DNA of 22,459 nucleotides from JAVJPJ01 sp040217295 (lineage in GTDB: Bacteria > Pseudomonadota > Alphaproteobacteria > Rhodobacterales > Rhodobacteraceae), in assembly GCA_964460185.1 (NCBI GenBank), contig CAYWTM010000047.1, forward strand, positions 1 to 22,459. The letters are read 5' to 3'. Positions 8,169 through 15,419 of this stretch are shown here, in pieces. Below the pieces are notes generated by a model. The model was not told the DNA's origin. It worked only from the letters and a program-made list of their open reading frames with translations, and searched no databases. Positions within the stretch are counted from its first letter, which is position 1, and the number at the start of each line of letters is the position of its first letter. A program made the translations under genes and the position numbers.

Positions 8169-8635
8169 TCCGCCCTGCCCGCCCGGATGATGCCCAGTCC
8201 ATCGCGAAGATCTGGAACGCGTGCATCCGCGATACGACCGATACCTTCACCACCGTTGAAAAGGATCCCGAAAGGCTGGCCGCGCAGATCGAACTGCAAC
8301 CCTATCTGATGGCCGAGGCCGCGGGTGCGGTGGCCGGATTCGTGACCTATGGCCAGTTCCGTGGCGGGCCGGGATACGTTCACACGGTGGAACACTCGAT
8401 CCACGTGGCCGATGGCGCGCGCGGCCAGGGACTGGGACGCGCCCTGATGCACGCCTGCCAGGACCACGCGCGCCGCGCCGGCATCCATTCGATGATCGCC
8501 GGCATCAGCGCCGGAAATACCGCAGGGGTCGCGTTTCACGAGACCCTGGGCTTTGTCACATGCGCCCATCTGGCGCAGGTCGGATGGAAATGGGGCCGCT
8601 GGCATGACCTGATCTTGATGCAGAAAATGCTGTGA
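8165..8635 (+). CDS. GNAT N-acetyltransferase, phosphinothricin/methionine sulfoximine acetyltransferase-like
   Basis: A 156-residue acetyl-CoA-dependent N-acetyltransferase. MIRPARPDDAQSIAKIWN is the usual N-terminus of the Pat/Bar/YncA branch. TVEHSIHVADGARGQGLGRALM (about 74-95) contains the acetyl-CoA pyrophosphate-binding loop (RGQGLG), and SAGNTAGVAFHETLGF is the C-terminal acetyl-CoA and substrate region. Enzymes of this branch acetylate glutamine-synthetase inhibitors such as phosphinothricin and methionine sulfoximine, or related small amines. The exact substrate cannot be read from the sequence. It overlaps the upstream VOC-fold gene by 4 nt. Confidence 0.9.
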   Translation: MIRPARPDDAQSIAKIWNACIRDTTDTFTTVEKDPERLAAQIELQPYLMAEAAGAVAGFVTYGQFRGGPGYVHTVEHSIHVADGARGQGLGRALMHACQDHARRAGIHSMIAGISAGNTAGVAFHETLGFVTCAHLAQVGWKWGRWHDLILMQKML

Positions 8636-8687
8636 TCTTCGCGCCTTTCCCCTCACATCAGACAATATTTTCGGCTAGAAAGGGGTC

Positions 8688-9395
8688 ATGTCGCTCTGGA
8701 CCCGGATAACCGATGCCATCGCAGCGCTCGCCAAGGGCGAGGGCCTGTCGTCGGTGTTCGAAAAGCTGCGAACACCGCCCGAGCGGTCGGTGGCCTTCAC
8801 CATCGCGGTGATCGCCCTGTCGGCCAAGATGGCCAAGGCCGACGGGTTGGTTACCCGCGACGAGGTGACGGCCTTTCGCGATATCTTTCACATCCCGCCC
8901 GCCGACGAACCCGCCGCGGCGCGCGTGTTCAACATGGCGCGCGAGGACGTGGCGGGGTTCGAAACCTATGCCGAACGCATTGCCCGCATGTTCCGGTCGG
9001 ACACGCAGGCCTGCGGAATCGACAGCGTCCTGTGCGATCTGATGGAAGGCTTGTTTCACATCGCGACGGCGGACGGGGAATATCACCCGGCGGAAGATGA
9101 ATTCCTGGCCCGCGTGGCCGAGATCTTCGGTTTTGAAGACAGCGCATTCCGGCGGCTGCGATCGCGTTATGTGCCGGATGCCGATCCCGATCCGTTTGCG
9201 GTTCTGGGCGTCAGCCCGGACGCGCCCATGGACGAAGTGCGCGCGACCTGGCGGGCAGAGGTGCGCGCAAGCCACCCCGACCAGATGATGGCGCGCGGCC
9301 TGCCGCACGAAGCCATCAAGATGGCCGAGAAGCGCCTGATCGCGGTCAACCGGGCCTGGGAAGAGATCTCGGCCCGGGCGGCAGAGCGGGCCTGA
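8688..9395 (+). CDS. TerB-like and J-domain protein (soluble DjlA-like co-chaperone)
   Basis: A 235-residue protein with an N-terminal TerB-like helical domain (about 35-155) containing the paired acidic turns AKADGLVTRDE (about 49-59) and ATADGEYHPAEDE (about 126-138). A C-terminal J domain follows (about 168-235) with DPFAVLGVSPDAP and the HPD triad at 196-198 in RASHPDQM. This is the domain order of DjlA, but the membrane anchor of enterobacterial DjlA is absent, so it should be cytoplasmic. J domains stimulate the DnaK ATPase; the TerB part may bind metal or membranes. AAAGGGG lies 6 nt before the ATG. The EEP-fold gene starts 4 nt after its stop, pointing to joint expression. Confidence 0.9.
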   Translation: MSLWTRITDAIAALAKGEGLSSVFEKLRTPPERSVAFTIAVIALSAKMAKADGLVTRDEVTAFRDIFHIPPADEPAAARVFNMAREDVAGFETYAERIARMFRSDTQACGIDSVLCDLMEGLFHIATADGEYHPAEDEFLARVAEIFGFEDSAFRRLRSRYVPDADPDPFAVLGVSPDAPMDEVRATWRAEVRASHPDQMMARGLPHEAIKMAEKRLIAVNRAWEEISARAAERA

Positions 9396-9399
9396 GCCC

Positions 9400-10434
9400 A
9401 TGTCCGCGCGCGACACATCCTCGCTGCGGATCGCAACCTACAACGTGGAATGGTTTCACGCGCTGTTCGCCAGGAACGGCGACCTGTTGAACGATGGCGA
9501 ATGGTCGGCGCGCCACAACGTGACGCGGGCCGAGCAGATCGCCGCCCTGACCCATGTGTTCCGCGCGCTGGATTCCGACGCCATCCTGGTGGTCGAGGCC
9601 CCCGATTTCTCGAAGCACCGCGATGGCACCGTCGCGTTGCGCCGCTTTGCGCAGCATGCCGGCATTCGCGCGCGCGAGGTTCTGATGGGGTTCAGCAACG
9701 ACACCCAGCAAGAACTGATGCTGCTGTACGATCCCGATGTGATCCGCGCACGCCATCACCCCCTGGATCTGGGCGCGCCGCGTTTCGACATGGAATTCCG
9801 GATCGACCTGGATATCGATGCGACCGAGGACGTCGTGACGTTTTCCAAACCACCGCTGGAACTGGCGCTGGACACACCGCTGGGGCCGATGCGGATGATC
9901 GGCGCGCATGTGAAATCCAAGGCGCCGCACGGGGCGCGGGACGACGGGCATGCGATGACGCTGGCGATCGCGAACCGGCGCAAGCAACTGGCGCAATGCA
10001 TATGGCTGCGCCGCCGGATCGAGGCGCATCTGGCGATGGATGATCCGCTGATCGTGGCCGGTGACCTGAACGACGGTCCGGGGCTGGACAGTTACGAGGA
10101 CCTGTTCGGACGTTCGGGCGTCGAGATCATCATGGGCTGGGGTGGCCCCGCCGCCGGGCAGATGTTCGATCCCCATGCCGCCAGGGCGCTGGAACGGCGG
10201 ATCATGGCCGCCCCCACGACCGCACGGTTCTACATCCAGTCGGAAGACCGGTACCTGTCGGCGCTGCTGGATTACATCATGGTCTCGCCCGATCTGCGCA
10301 AACGGCGGGGCACGTGGCGCATCTGGCACCCGTTCGAGGACCCCGGTTGTTGGGGCGACGATGCGTTGCGAGAGGCATTGCTGACCGGCTCCGATCATTT
10401 CCCGGTGTCGCTGGATTTGCCGTTGCCGGGTTAA
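9400..10434 (+). CDS. Endonuclease/exonuclease/phosphatase (EEP) family hydrolase
   Basis: A 344-residue Mg2+-dependent phosphoesterase of the DNase I-like EEP fold. Active-site motifs are in order: TYNVEWF (Asn15), VVEAPD (Glu66, metal), GAHVKSK (His170), AGDLND (Asp222, Asn224), LLDYIMVSP, and GSDHFP (Asp332, His333). The set is complete, so catalytic activity is expected. Members cleave DNA, phosphoinositides, sphingomyelin or nucleotides, and the substrate is not readable here. I see no signal peptide, so it is probably cytoplasmic. It follows the TerB/J-domain gene by 4 nt, and a small secreted protein gene begins 32 nt after its stop. Confidence 0.9.
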   Translation: MSARDTSSLRIATYNVEWFHALFARNGDLLNDGEWSARHNVTRAEQIAALTHVFRALDSDAILVVEAPDFSKHRDGTVALRRFAQHAGIRAREVLMGFSNDTQQELMLLYDPDVIRARHHPLDLGAPRFDMEFRIDLDIDATEDVVTFSKPPLELALDTPLGPMRMIGAHVKSKAPHGARDDGHAMTLAIANRRKQLAQCIWLRRRIEAHLAMDDPLIVAGDLNDGPGLDSYEDLFGRSGVEIIMGWGGPAAGQMFDPHAARALERRIMAAPTTARFYIQSEDRYLSALLDYIMVSPDLRKRRGTWRIWHPFEDPGCWGDDALREALLTGSDHFPVSLDLPLPG

Positions 10435-10466
10435 AGGACGGGCCTTGGCCCCTTATATGAGAGGGT

Positions 10467-10841
10467 ATGATGCGACATCCATTGAACATTCCCCGCCTGG
10501 GTCCGGCCCTGGTTCTGGCCGCGAGCCTTGGGCTGGGCGCGCCCGCCGCGGCGCAGGACGCCGACACGCGCGAGGGCCTGGACCTGCTGGGTGACGGCGC
10601 ACGCATGATCCTGGAAGGCCTGATGGACGACATGCGGCCGATGCTGGAGGACATGCAGCCGTTCCTTGAGCAAGACGTGTTGCCGATGCTGGAACGGATG
10701 GGGGAACTGGTCGACGACCTGTCGGCCTATGAACTGCCTGAACGCCTGCCCAACGGCGATATCATCATCCGCCGCAGCCCCGACGCGCCGCCGATCGAGG
10801 ATCTGCCGCCGCACGAGGATGGCGGCGAGGTTGAACTCTAG
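10467..10841 (+). CDS. Small acidic secreted protein of unknown function
   Basis: A 124-residue protein I cannot assign to a function. Residues 1 to about 29 form a Sec signal peptide ending GAPAAAQ, so the mature protein of about 95 residues should be periplasmic. It is strongly acidic and amphipathic, with DMRPMLEDMQPFLEQDVL followed by PMLERMGELVDDLSAYELPE, then NGDIIIRRSPDAPPIEDLPP. I recall similar roseobacter proteins carrying an odd 'AAA+ ATPase' label, but no Walker motif is visible here. The start is the first of two adjacent ATG codons (10467 and 10470), preceded by GAGAGGG. A hairpin repeat element starts just after the stop. Confidence 0.78.
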   Translation: MMRHPLNIPRLGPALVLAASLGLGAPAAAQDADTREGLDLLGDGARMILEGLMDDMRPMLEDMQPFLEQDVLPMLERMGELVDDLSAYELPERLPNGDIIIRRSPDAPPIEDLPPHEDGGEVEL

Positions 10842-10869
10842 TCTCGAAAGCCGGGCAGATCCGGGATTG

Positions 10870-10974
10870 CGCCGCCTCCGGCGTCGCGGCAGGGCAATTT
10901 TTCTGGCGAAAAATTGCGCAGGGGGCGCTGCCCCCCGGCTGCGCCTCCCCCCGGGATATTTGAGAAACAGAGAA
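10870..10974 (+). repeat. Intergenic hairpin repeat with conserved tail, copy 1
   Basis: This element lies in the 219-bp gap before pepF. It has a first hairpin CGCCG-CCTC-CGGCG, then a perfect 10-bp AT-rich hairpin (GCAATTTTTC at 10894-10903 and GAAAAATTGC at 10908-10917, 4-nt loop). Next is a GC hairpin (GGGGGC 10921-10926, GCCCCC 10930-10935), nested in a GCGCA/TGCGC stem. The tail CTCCCC-CC-GGGATATTT followed by GAGAAACAGAGAA runs 10945-10974. The same architecture and tail recur at 18456-18523. It could end transcription or protect 3' ends. It lacks a T tract after the GC stem. Confidence 0.7.
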
Positions 10975-11060
10975 ATCGGGAAGATCGCGGAGCAATGGGT
11001 TGAGACCGCCCTGCCCAAGGCGCATATCTGGGGCGAACCGATTTGAAACGAGGATCCAAG

Positions 11061-12887
11061 ATGCAGCTTCCCTTTCCCGTCCGTCCCTTTGATGCAGCCA
11101 CCGAAACGGGGGGCGCGCCGCTTGGTGATCTGCCGGACTGGGATCTGAGCGATCTTTATGCTGCCCCGGACGCGCCGGAGCTGAAGCGGGACCTGGATTG
11201 GCTGGAAGCGGCCTGTGCGTCGTTCGGGGCCGATTTCGAGGGCAGGCTTGCCGATCTCGACCCTGCGCAGATGCTGGAGTGCGTGGCGCGCTACGAACGG
11301 ATCGACGTGGTCGCGGGGCGCATCATGTCCTTCGCGGGGCTGCGGTACTACCAGCACACGACCGATCCCGAACGGGCGAAATTCATGTCCGACATGCAAG
11401 ACAAGATCACCGCCTTCACCACGCCGCTGGTGTTTTTCAGTCTGGAGTTCAACCGCATCGCGGATCACGCCTATGAGGCGCTGATGGGGGCCAATGCGGA
11501 CCTTGGGCGCTACAAGCCGGTCTTTGACCGGATGCGCGCGATGAAACCTTACCAATTGTCCGACGAGTTGGAGAAATTCCTCCATGATCAGTCCGTCGTC
11601 GGGGCGGCCGCGTGGAACCGTTTGTTCGACGAAACGATTGCGGGCATGTCCTTTGACGTGGACGGCGAGCCCATGGGTATCGAGGCCACGCTGAACCTGT
11701 TGACCGAACAGGACCGGAGCCGGAGAGAGGCCGGCGCGCGCGCCCTGGCCGAGGGGTTTTCCGAACGGTTGCCGCTGTTTGCGCGGGTGCACAACACGCT
11801 GGCCAAGGACAAGGAGATCACTGACCGCTGGCGGGGTCTGCCGACACCCCAGACGGGCCGGCACCTGTCCAACCACGTGGAGCCCGAGGTGGTCGAAGCG
11901 CTGCGAAACGCGGTGGTGGCCGCCTATCCGCGCCTGTCGCACCGCTATTACGCGCTCAAGGCCAAGTGGCTGGGGCTGGACACGCTGGAGGTCTGGGACC
12001 GCAATGCGCCCCTGCCGATGGAAGAAACGCGCATTGTCGGTTGGGACGCCGCGCGCAAGACGGTGACCGAGGCCTATGCCGGGTTCGATCCGCGCATGGC
12101 CGCGCTGGCCGAGCCGTTCTTTACCGATGGCTGGATCGATGCGGGTGTCAAGGAGGGCAAGGCGCCGGGCGCCTTCGCGCATCCCACCGTGGTGGATGTC
12201 CACCCCTACGTGATGCTGAACTACCTGGGCAAACCGCGCGACGTGATGACGCTCGCCCATGAGCTTGGCCATGGCGTGCACCAGCGGCTGGCGGCCGGCC
12301 AGGGGGAACTTTTGTCGTCCACGCCCCTGACGCTGGCGGAAACGGCATCGGTCTTTGGCGAGATGCTGACCTTTCAGAAGATGTTGAGCGAGGCCGGGGA
12401 TGATGCGGCGCGCAAGGTGATGCTGGCCGGCAAGGTGGAGGACATGATCAACACCGTCATCCGACAGATCGCGTTTTACGACTTCGAGTGCAAACTGCAT
12501 GACGCCCGCCGGGCGGGCGAGCTGACGCCCGATGACATCAACGCGCTGTGGATGAGCGTTCAGGCCGAAAGCCTGGGGCCGGTGTTCAATTTCATGGACG
12601 GGTATGAAACCTTCTGGGCCTATATTCCGCATTTCGTCCATTCGCCGTTCTATGTCTACGCCTATGCCTTTGGCGATGGCCTGGTGAACGCGCTGTACTC
12701 GGTCTATGCCGACGGCGCCGACGGGTTCGAGGACAAGTATTTCGAGATGCTGAAGGCCGGGGGATCCAAACATCACAAGGAATTGCTGGCGCCGTTCGGT
12801 CTGGATGCAAGTGATCCCGCCTTCTGGGACAAGGGGCTGAGTGTGATCGAAGGCTTCATCGATCAGCTGGAAGCGATGGAGGGGTGA
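11061..12887 (+). CDS. pepF: Oligoendopeptidase F (M3 family zinc metallopeptidase)
   Basis: A 608-residue cytoplasmic peptidase that degrades oligopeptides, with length and architecture typical of PepF/M3B. The zinc site is LAHELGHGVHQ (HELGH at 400-404), with the third ligand in LTLAETASVFGEML about 28 residues on. Further M3 signatures are HPYVMLNYLGKPRDVMTLAHE upstream and FVHSPFYVYAYAFGDGLVNALY downstream, which shapes the substrate tyrosine/histidine pocket. I chose ATG 11061, preceded by ACGAGGATCC. An upstream in-frame TTG at 11043 would add MKRGSK and has no better ribosome site. The stop overlaps the GTG start of the next gene by 4 nt. Confidence 0.95.
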   Translation: MQLPFPVRPFDAATETGGAPLGDLPDWDLSDLYAAPDAPELKRDLDWLEAACASFGADFEGRLADLDPAQMLECVARYERIDVVAGRIMSFAGLRYYQHTTDPERAKFMSDMQDKITAFTTPLVFFSLEFNRIADHAYEALMGANADLGRYKPVFDRMRAMKPYQLSDELEKFLHDQSVVGAAAWNRLFDETIAGMSFDVDGEPMGIEATLNLLTEQDRSRREAGARALAEGFSERLPLFARVHNTLAKDKEITDRWRGLPTPQTGRHLSNHVEPEVVEALRNAVVAAYPRLSHRYYALKAKWLGLDTLEVWDRNAPLPMEETRIVGWDAARKTVTEAYAGFDPRMAALAEPFFTDGWIDAGVKEGKAPGAFAHPTVVDVHPYVMLNYLGKPRDVMTLAHELGHGVHQRLAAGQGELLSSTPLTLAETASVFGEMLTFQKMLSEAGDDAARKVMLAGKVEDMINTVIRQIAFYDFECKLHDARRAGELTPDDINALWMSVQAESLGPVFNFMDGYETFWAYIPHFVHSPFYVYAYAFGDGLVNALYSVYADGADGFEDKYFEMLKAGGSKHHKELLAPFGLDASDPAFWDKGLSVIEGFIDQLEAMEG

Positions 12888-13618
12888 AGATCGCCCTTGC
12901 GCCGCTTGGGCCGGGGGATCTTGGCCGGGTGGCGCATATCCGCGTCGCGCCCGACCAGGAGGCCTGGTCCGGCACGGTGGCGCAGGCCTTCGACGACGAC
13001 CCTGCCCGCGTCGATCTGCATGTGATCGAGGCGGACGGGGTGCCCGTGGGCCTCTTCAAGATCGACCGCGACTATCGGCGCTCCGTGCCCATCGCAACGC
13101 CCGGCGCCCTGGGCCTGCGCGCCTTCCTGATCGACCGCGACCGGCAGGGCCGGGGCATCGCCACGGACGCCCTGCGCGCCCTGCCCGACTACCTCGCGCG
13201 GCACTATCCCAAGGCGCCCGCGGTGGAGTTGACCGTCAACCACGCCAACGGTGCGGCCATCGCCTGCTACCTCAAGGGCGGCTTCACCGACACCGGGCAG
13301 GATTGGGGCGGGGGCCGCGCGGGGCCGCAGGACCTGCTGCACCTGCCGCTGCCCCCGGCCCGCCGCATGGGGCTCTGGGCCGATCTGGGCGCCTGGCGGA
13401 TGCGGGCCAAGCGGTTTCTCGTTCGGGTGCGCCAAAAGGTGCCTCCGGGTCTGCGCCTGGTGCTGGGGTTGCTGCTGATACTGGGGGGCGTTCTGGCGAT
13501 CTTGCCGGTTTTCGGGCTGTGGATGCTACCCCTCGGCATCGCCGTCGCGGCGCTCGATGTGGTGCCGCTCTGGCGCAAACTGCGGGGCCACGATCGCGGC
13601 GGGCGGTCCAAACGCTGA
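12884..13618 (+). CDS. GNAT acetyltransferase fused to a C-terminal membrane segment
   Basis: A 244-residue protein with two parts. Residues 1-155 are a GNAT fold: APLGPGDLGRVAHIRVAPDQ, then GALGLRAFLIDRDRQGRGIATDAL (acetyl-CoA loop RQGRGIA at 87-93), then ELTVNHANGAAIACYLKGGF. Residues about 188-226 (PPGLRLVLGLLLILGGVL, then FGLWMLPLGIAVAALDV) make a hydrophobic hairpin like the small PGPGW-type membrane proteins, followed by a basic tail RKLRGHDRGGRSKR. The two are in one uninterrupted frame. The start is GTG at 12884, overlapping the pepF stop (GTGA), so it is translationally coupled. The substrate is unknown. A sequencing fusion is possible but I see no sign of a frameshift. Confidence 0.82.
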   Translation: MKIALAPLGPGDLGRVAHIRVAPDQEAWSGTVAQAFDDDPARVDLHVIEADGVPVGLFKIDRDYRRSVPIATPGALGLRAFLIDRDRQGRGIATDALRALPDYLARHYPKAPAVELTVNHANGAAIACYLKGGFTDTGQDWGGGRAGPQDLLHLPLPPARRMGLWADLGAWRMRAKRFLVRVRQKVPPGLRLVLGLLLILGGVLAILPVFGLWMLPLGIAVAALDVVPLWRKLRGHDRGGRSKR

Positions 13619-13629
13619 CGCCGCCCGCC
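13598..13629. terminator. GC hairpin between convergent genes
   Basis: GGCGGGCGG (13598-13606) and CCGCCCGCC (13621-13629) are a perfect 9-bp inverted repeat with a 14-nt loop. It spans the end of the GNAT-membrane gene and the 16-bp gap before the convergent CDGSH gene. It could serve both strands. No T tract follows, so it is a weak terminator candidate. Confidence 0.4.
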
Positions 13630-13634
13630 CGTGC

Positions 13635-13877
13635 TCAGAGCTTGTTGTGCGACCCGTCGCAGAGCGGCGCGCGCGCGCTCGCCTTGCAGCCGCAGAAATA
13701 CAGCGTCCCGTCCTTCTCGGCGGTCACCTTCTGGGGCGTGAACTCCGAGCCCTTGTGGGAGCCGTCGCAAAAGGGCTGATTGGCCGACAGCCCGCAGGCA
13801 CACCAGAAATAGCTCTTTCCCTCCGTCACTTCGACGGCGAAGGGGGCCTTTTGGGCGATGCGGGGCAGATCGGTCAT
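13635..13877 (-). CDS. Tandem CDGSH iron-sulfur protein
   Basis: An 80-residue protein with two complete CDGSH [2Fe-2S] sites in one chain: CACGLSANQPFCDGSH (Cys26, Cys28, Cys37, His41) and CGCKASARAPLCDGSH (Cys62, Cys64, Cys73, His77). Each fits C-x-C-x2-S-x3-P-x-C-D-G-S-H. Two sites in so short a chain match the bacterial and mitochondrial CISD3/MiNT type, thought to act in electron or cluster transfer in the cytoplasm. There is no membrane anchor. It is the last gene of a minus-strand group that includes the DUF4389 and oxidoreductase genes, with a 78-bp gap upstream in which I see no clear element. Confidence 0.95.
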   Translation of the reverse strand: MTDLPRIAQKAPFAVEVTEGKSYFWCACGLSANQPFCDGSHKGSEFTPQKVTAEKDGTLYFCGCKASARAPLCDGSHNKL

Positions 13878-13955
13878 GGCGTGGGCTCCTGTAGGTTGGC
13901 TCCTGTCCTAGGTGGCCCGCCACCGCCCGGCGTCAAGAGCACCCGCGCGCCGGGT

Positions 13956-14261
13956 TCAGTCCAGTTCGGTCCAGGGCCATGGTTTGACCTCGGATGCGGC
14001 GGACTGGTAGCGCGCGGCCTTGGCCATCCAGATGCCCAGATCTGTGCCGAAATCGGCGAGGCGTTCATTCCTTTCGCCGTTGTTGACCAACATGATGACG
14101 AATTGCACCACCGTCAGGAATGTCAGGACCGTCTGGCTCAGGCTCAGCATGACGGCGATGATGATCACATGAAAAAGCCGCATCGCCATGTTCTCTTTGT
14201 GGGGTTCGGGTTGGTCACCGTTCACGCGACCGTCCAGATTGGCATCATCATTGCGTTGCAT
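13956..14261 (-). CDS. DUF4389 family small membrane protein
   Basis: A 101-residue protein with one long hydrophobic segment (MRLFHVIIIAVMLSLSQTVL continuing through TFLTVVQFVIMLV, about residues 27-60). NGERNERLADFGTDLGIWMA and a Trp-rich end PWPWTELD follow. Small cytoplasmic N-terminal tail, membrane hairpin and C-terminal helix are the DUF4389 pattern seen in Rhodobacterales. The function is unknown. The start ATG at 14261 gives a hydrophilic N-terminus (MQRNDDANLDGRVNGDQ); a later Met before RLFH is also possible. It lies 30 bp downstream of the oxidoreductase gene on the same strand. Confidence 0.8.
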   Translation of the reverse strand: MQRNDDANLDGRVNGDQPEPHKENMAMRLFHVIIIAVMLSLSQTVLTFLTVVQFVIMLVNNGERNERLADFGTDLGIWMAKAARYQSAASEVKPWPWTELD

Positions 14262-14291
14262 GGCGTGTGGTCCCTGCCTTGTGGTGACTGT

Positions 14292-15269
14292 TCAGTTCCG
14301 GGCCTCGAGATGATCAAAGACCGAATCCATGAAGCTTTGCGTGCCGCGCGATGTTTCGAGCGCATGGGGAAAGGGCGTCCCGTCGATCAGCGCTGCCGCG
14401 ACTGCTTCGGCTTGTAGCGCATATTGGTCAACCTCCGGAAAGGGAATGATCCGGGTGCCTTCCCCGTCCCGTTCCACGACCAGGTCGGCCTGCCCGTAGC
14501 CGCCTGCGTTGAAGGGGGCGACTACCGACAGGGTCGCCCTGGTGCCTTCGAAGACCATTCTTTGATATTTCCGCGTGCGCATGGCGACATGGAAATTGAA
14601 CCGGACGTCACCGGCACGGGCTTGCACCCAGGTCGAGGTGTCTACGCCCTCTTCGATGACGGCATCGGCCCAGGTCAGATCGGGCTCCAGCCCGGTGGCG
14701 AACCGGAAGGCGCCGATGGGATAGACCCCGATATCGCGCAGGGCCCCGCCGCCAAGGTCGGCATTCAGCCGGATGTTGGACGGGTCGTGCAGGCCATAGG
14801 TGAACACGCCGGTGACGGTGTGAAGATCGCCCAGGTCACCGGCGGCGATCATGTCGCGCACCATCTGCCATTGCGGATGATGGGCCGGCATCCAGGCCTC
14901 GGCGATCAACACGCCGGCCCGATCGCGCGCCGCGATCAGGCGGTCGAATTCCGATGCGTGCAGCGCAATGGGTTTTTCGCACAACACCGCCTTTCCGGCC
15001 TCGGCCGCGCGCACCGACCAGTCCACATGCATCGCGTTGGGCAGGGGAATGTAGACTGCATGGATATCGGGATCGGCCAGCAGCGTGTCATAATCGTCAA
15101 ACAACCGTAGATCCGGCGCGATGGCCTGGAACGGCGCAGCCTTGACCGGATCGCGTGTGGCCAGCGCGTCCAGACGGCAGCGCCGCGCACGGTGAATGGA
15201 CGGTGCGGTCTGTTTGCGTGCGAACCCGGCGGCGCCGAGGATGCCCCAATTGATGTGTGATGCGGTCAT
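14292..15269 (-). CDS. Gfo/Idh/MocA family oxidoreductase
   Basis: A 325-residue NAD(P)-dependent dehydrogenase. The N-terminal Rossmann part has INWGILGAAGFARKQTAPSI, then AVYIPLPNAMH and the conserved VLCEKPIAL (EKP at 98-100). The C-terminal catalytic half carries GGGALRDIGVYPIGAFRFA, with the Asp-x3-Tyr pattern (about 179 and 183) in the usual active-site region. The family oxidises sugars, inositols and related alcohols, or trans-dihydrodiols; the substrate is not determined. I chose ATG 15269 (MTASHINWGILG), which begins right before the dinucleotide fold. A start 16 codons further upstream exists but adds an unconserved tail. Confidence 0.9.
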   Translation of the reverse strand: MTASHINWGILGAAGFARKQTAPSIHRARRCRLDALATRDPVKAAPFQAIAPDLRLFDDYDTLLADPDIHAVYIPLPNAMHVDWSVRAAEAGKAVLCEKPIALHASEFDRLIAARDRAGVLIAEAWMPAHHPQWQMVRDMIAAGDLGDLHTVTGVFTYGLHDPSNIRLNADLGGGALRDIGVYPIGAFRFATGLEPDLTWADAVIEEGVDTSTWVQARAGDVRFNFHVAMRTRKYQRMVFEGTRATLSVVAPFNAGGYGQADLVVERDGEGTRIIPFPEVDQYALQAEAVAAALIDGTPFPHALETSRGTQSFMDSVFDHLEARN

Positions 15270-15350
15270 GCAGCTTGCATAGCGCGATGCACGCTTTGGA
15301 GAAAGGGGGACCAGCACGCGGCCGACCGATCATGCGCCCCCAATACGCAA

Positions 15351-15382
15351 CCGCCGCCCACGGGGGTGATCCGGGGCGGCGG
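15351..15382 (-). terminator. Candidate terminator downstream of rpoH
   Basis: CCGCCGCCC (15351-15359) and GGGCGGCGG (15374-15382) form a perfect 9-bp stem with a 14-nt loop, 38 bp after the rpoH stop. On the minus strand the stem is followed by TTGCGTATT, which has only a few Ts. It separates rpoH from the oxidoreductase gene and probably reduces read-through. Confidence 0.5.
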
Positions 15383-15419
15383 CGGTCATGGCGCTTGGGT
15401 CCTGGGTGGCCCCGTAGGC

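Noticed and set aside
10431..12776. A 781-codon open frame on the minus strand
   Set aside because: It is antisense to pepF, whose catalytic motifs are intact on the plus strand; GC-rich codon use opens long opposite frames.
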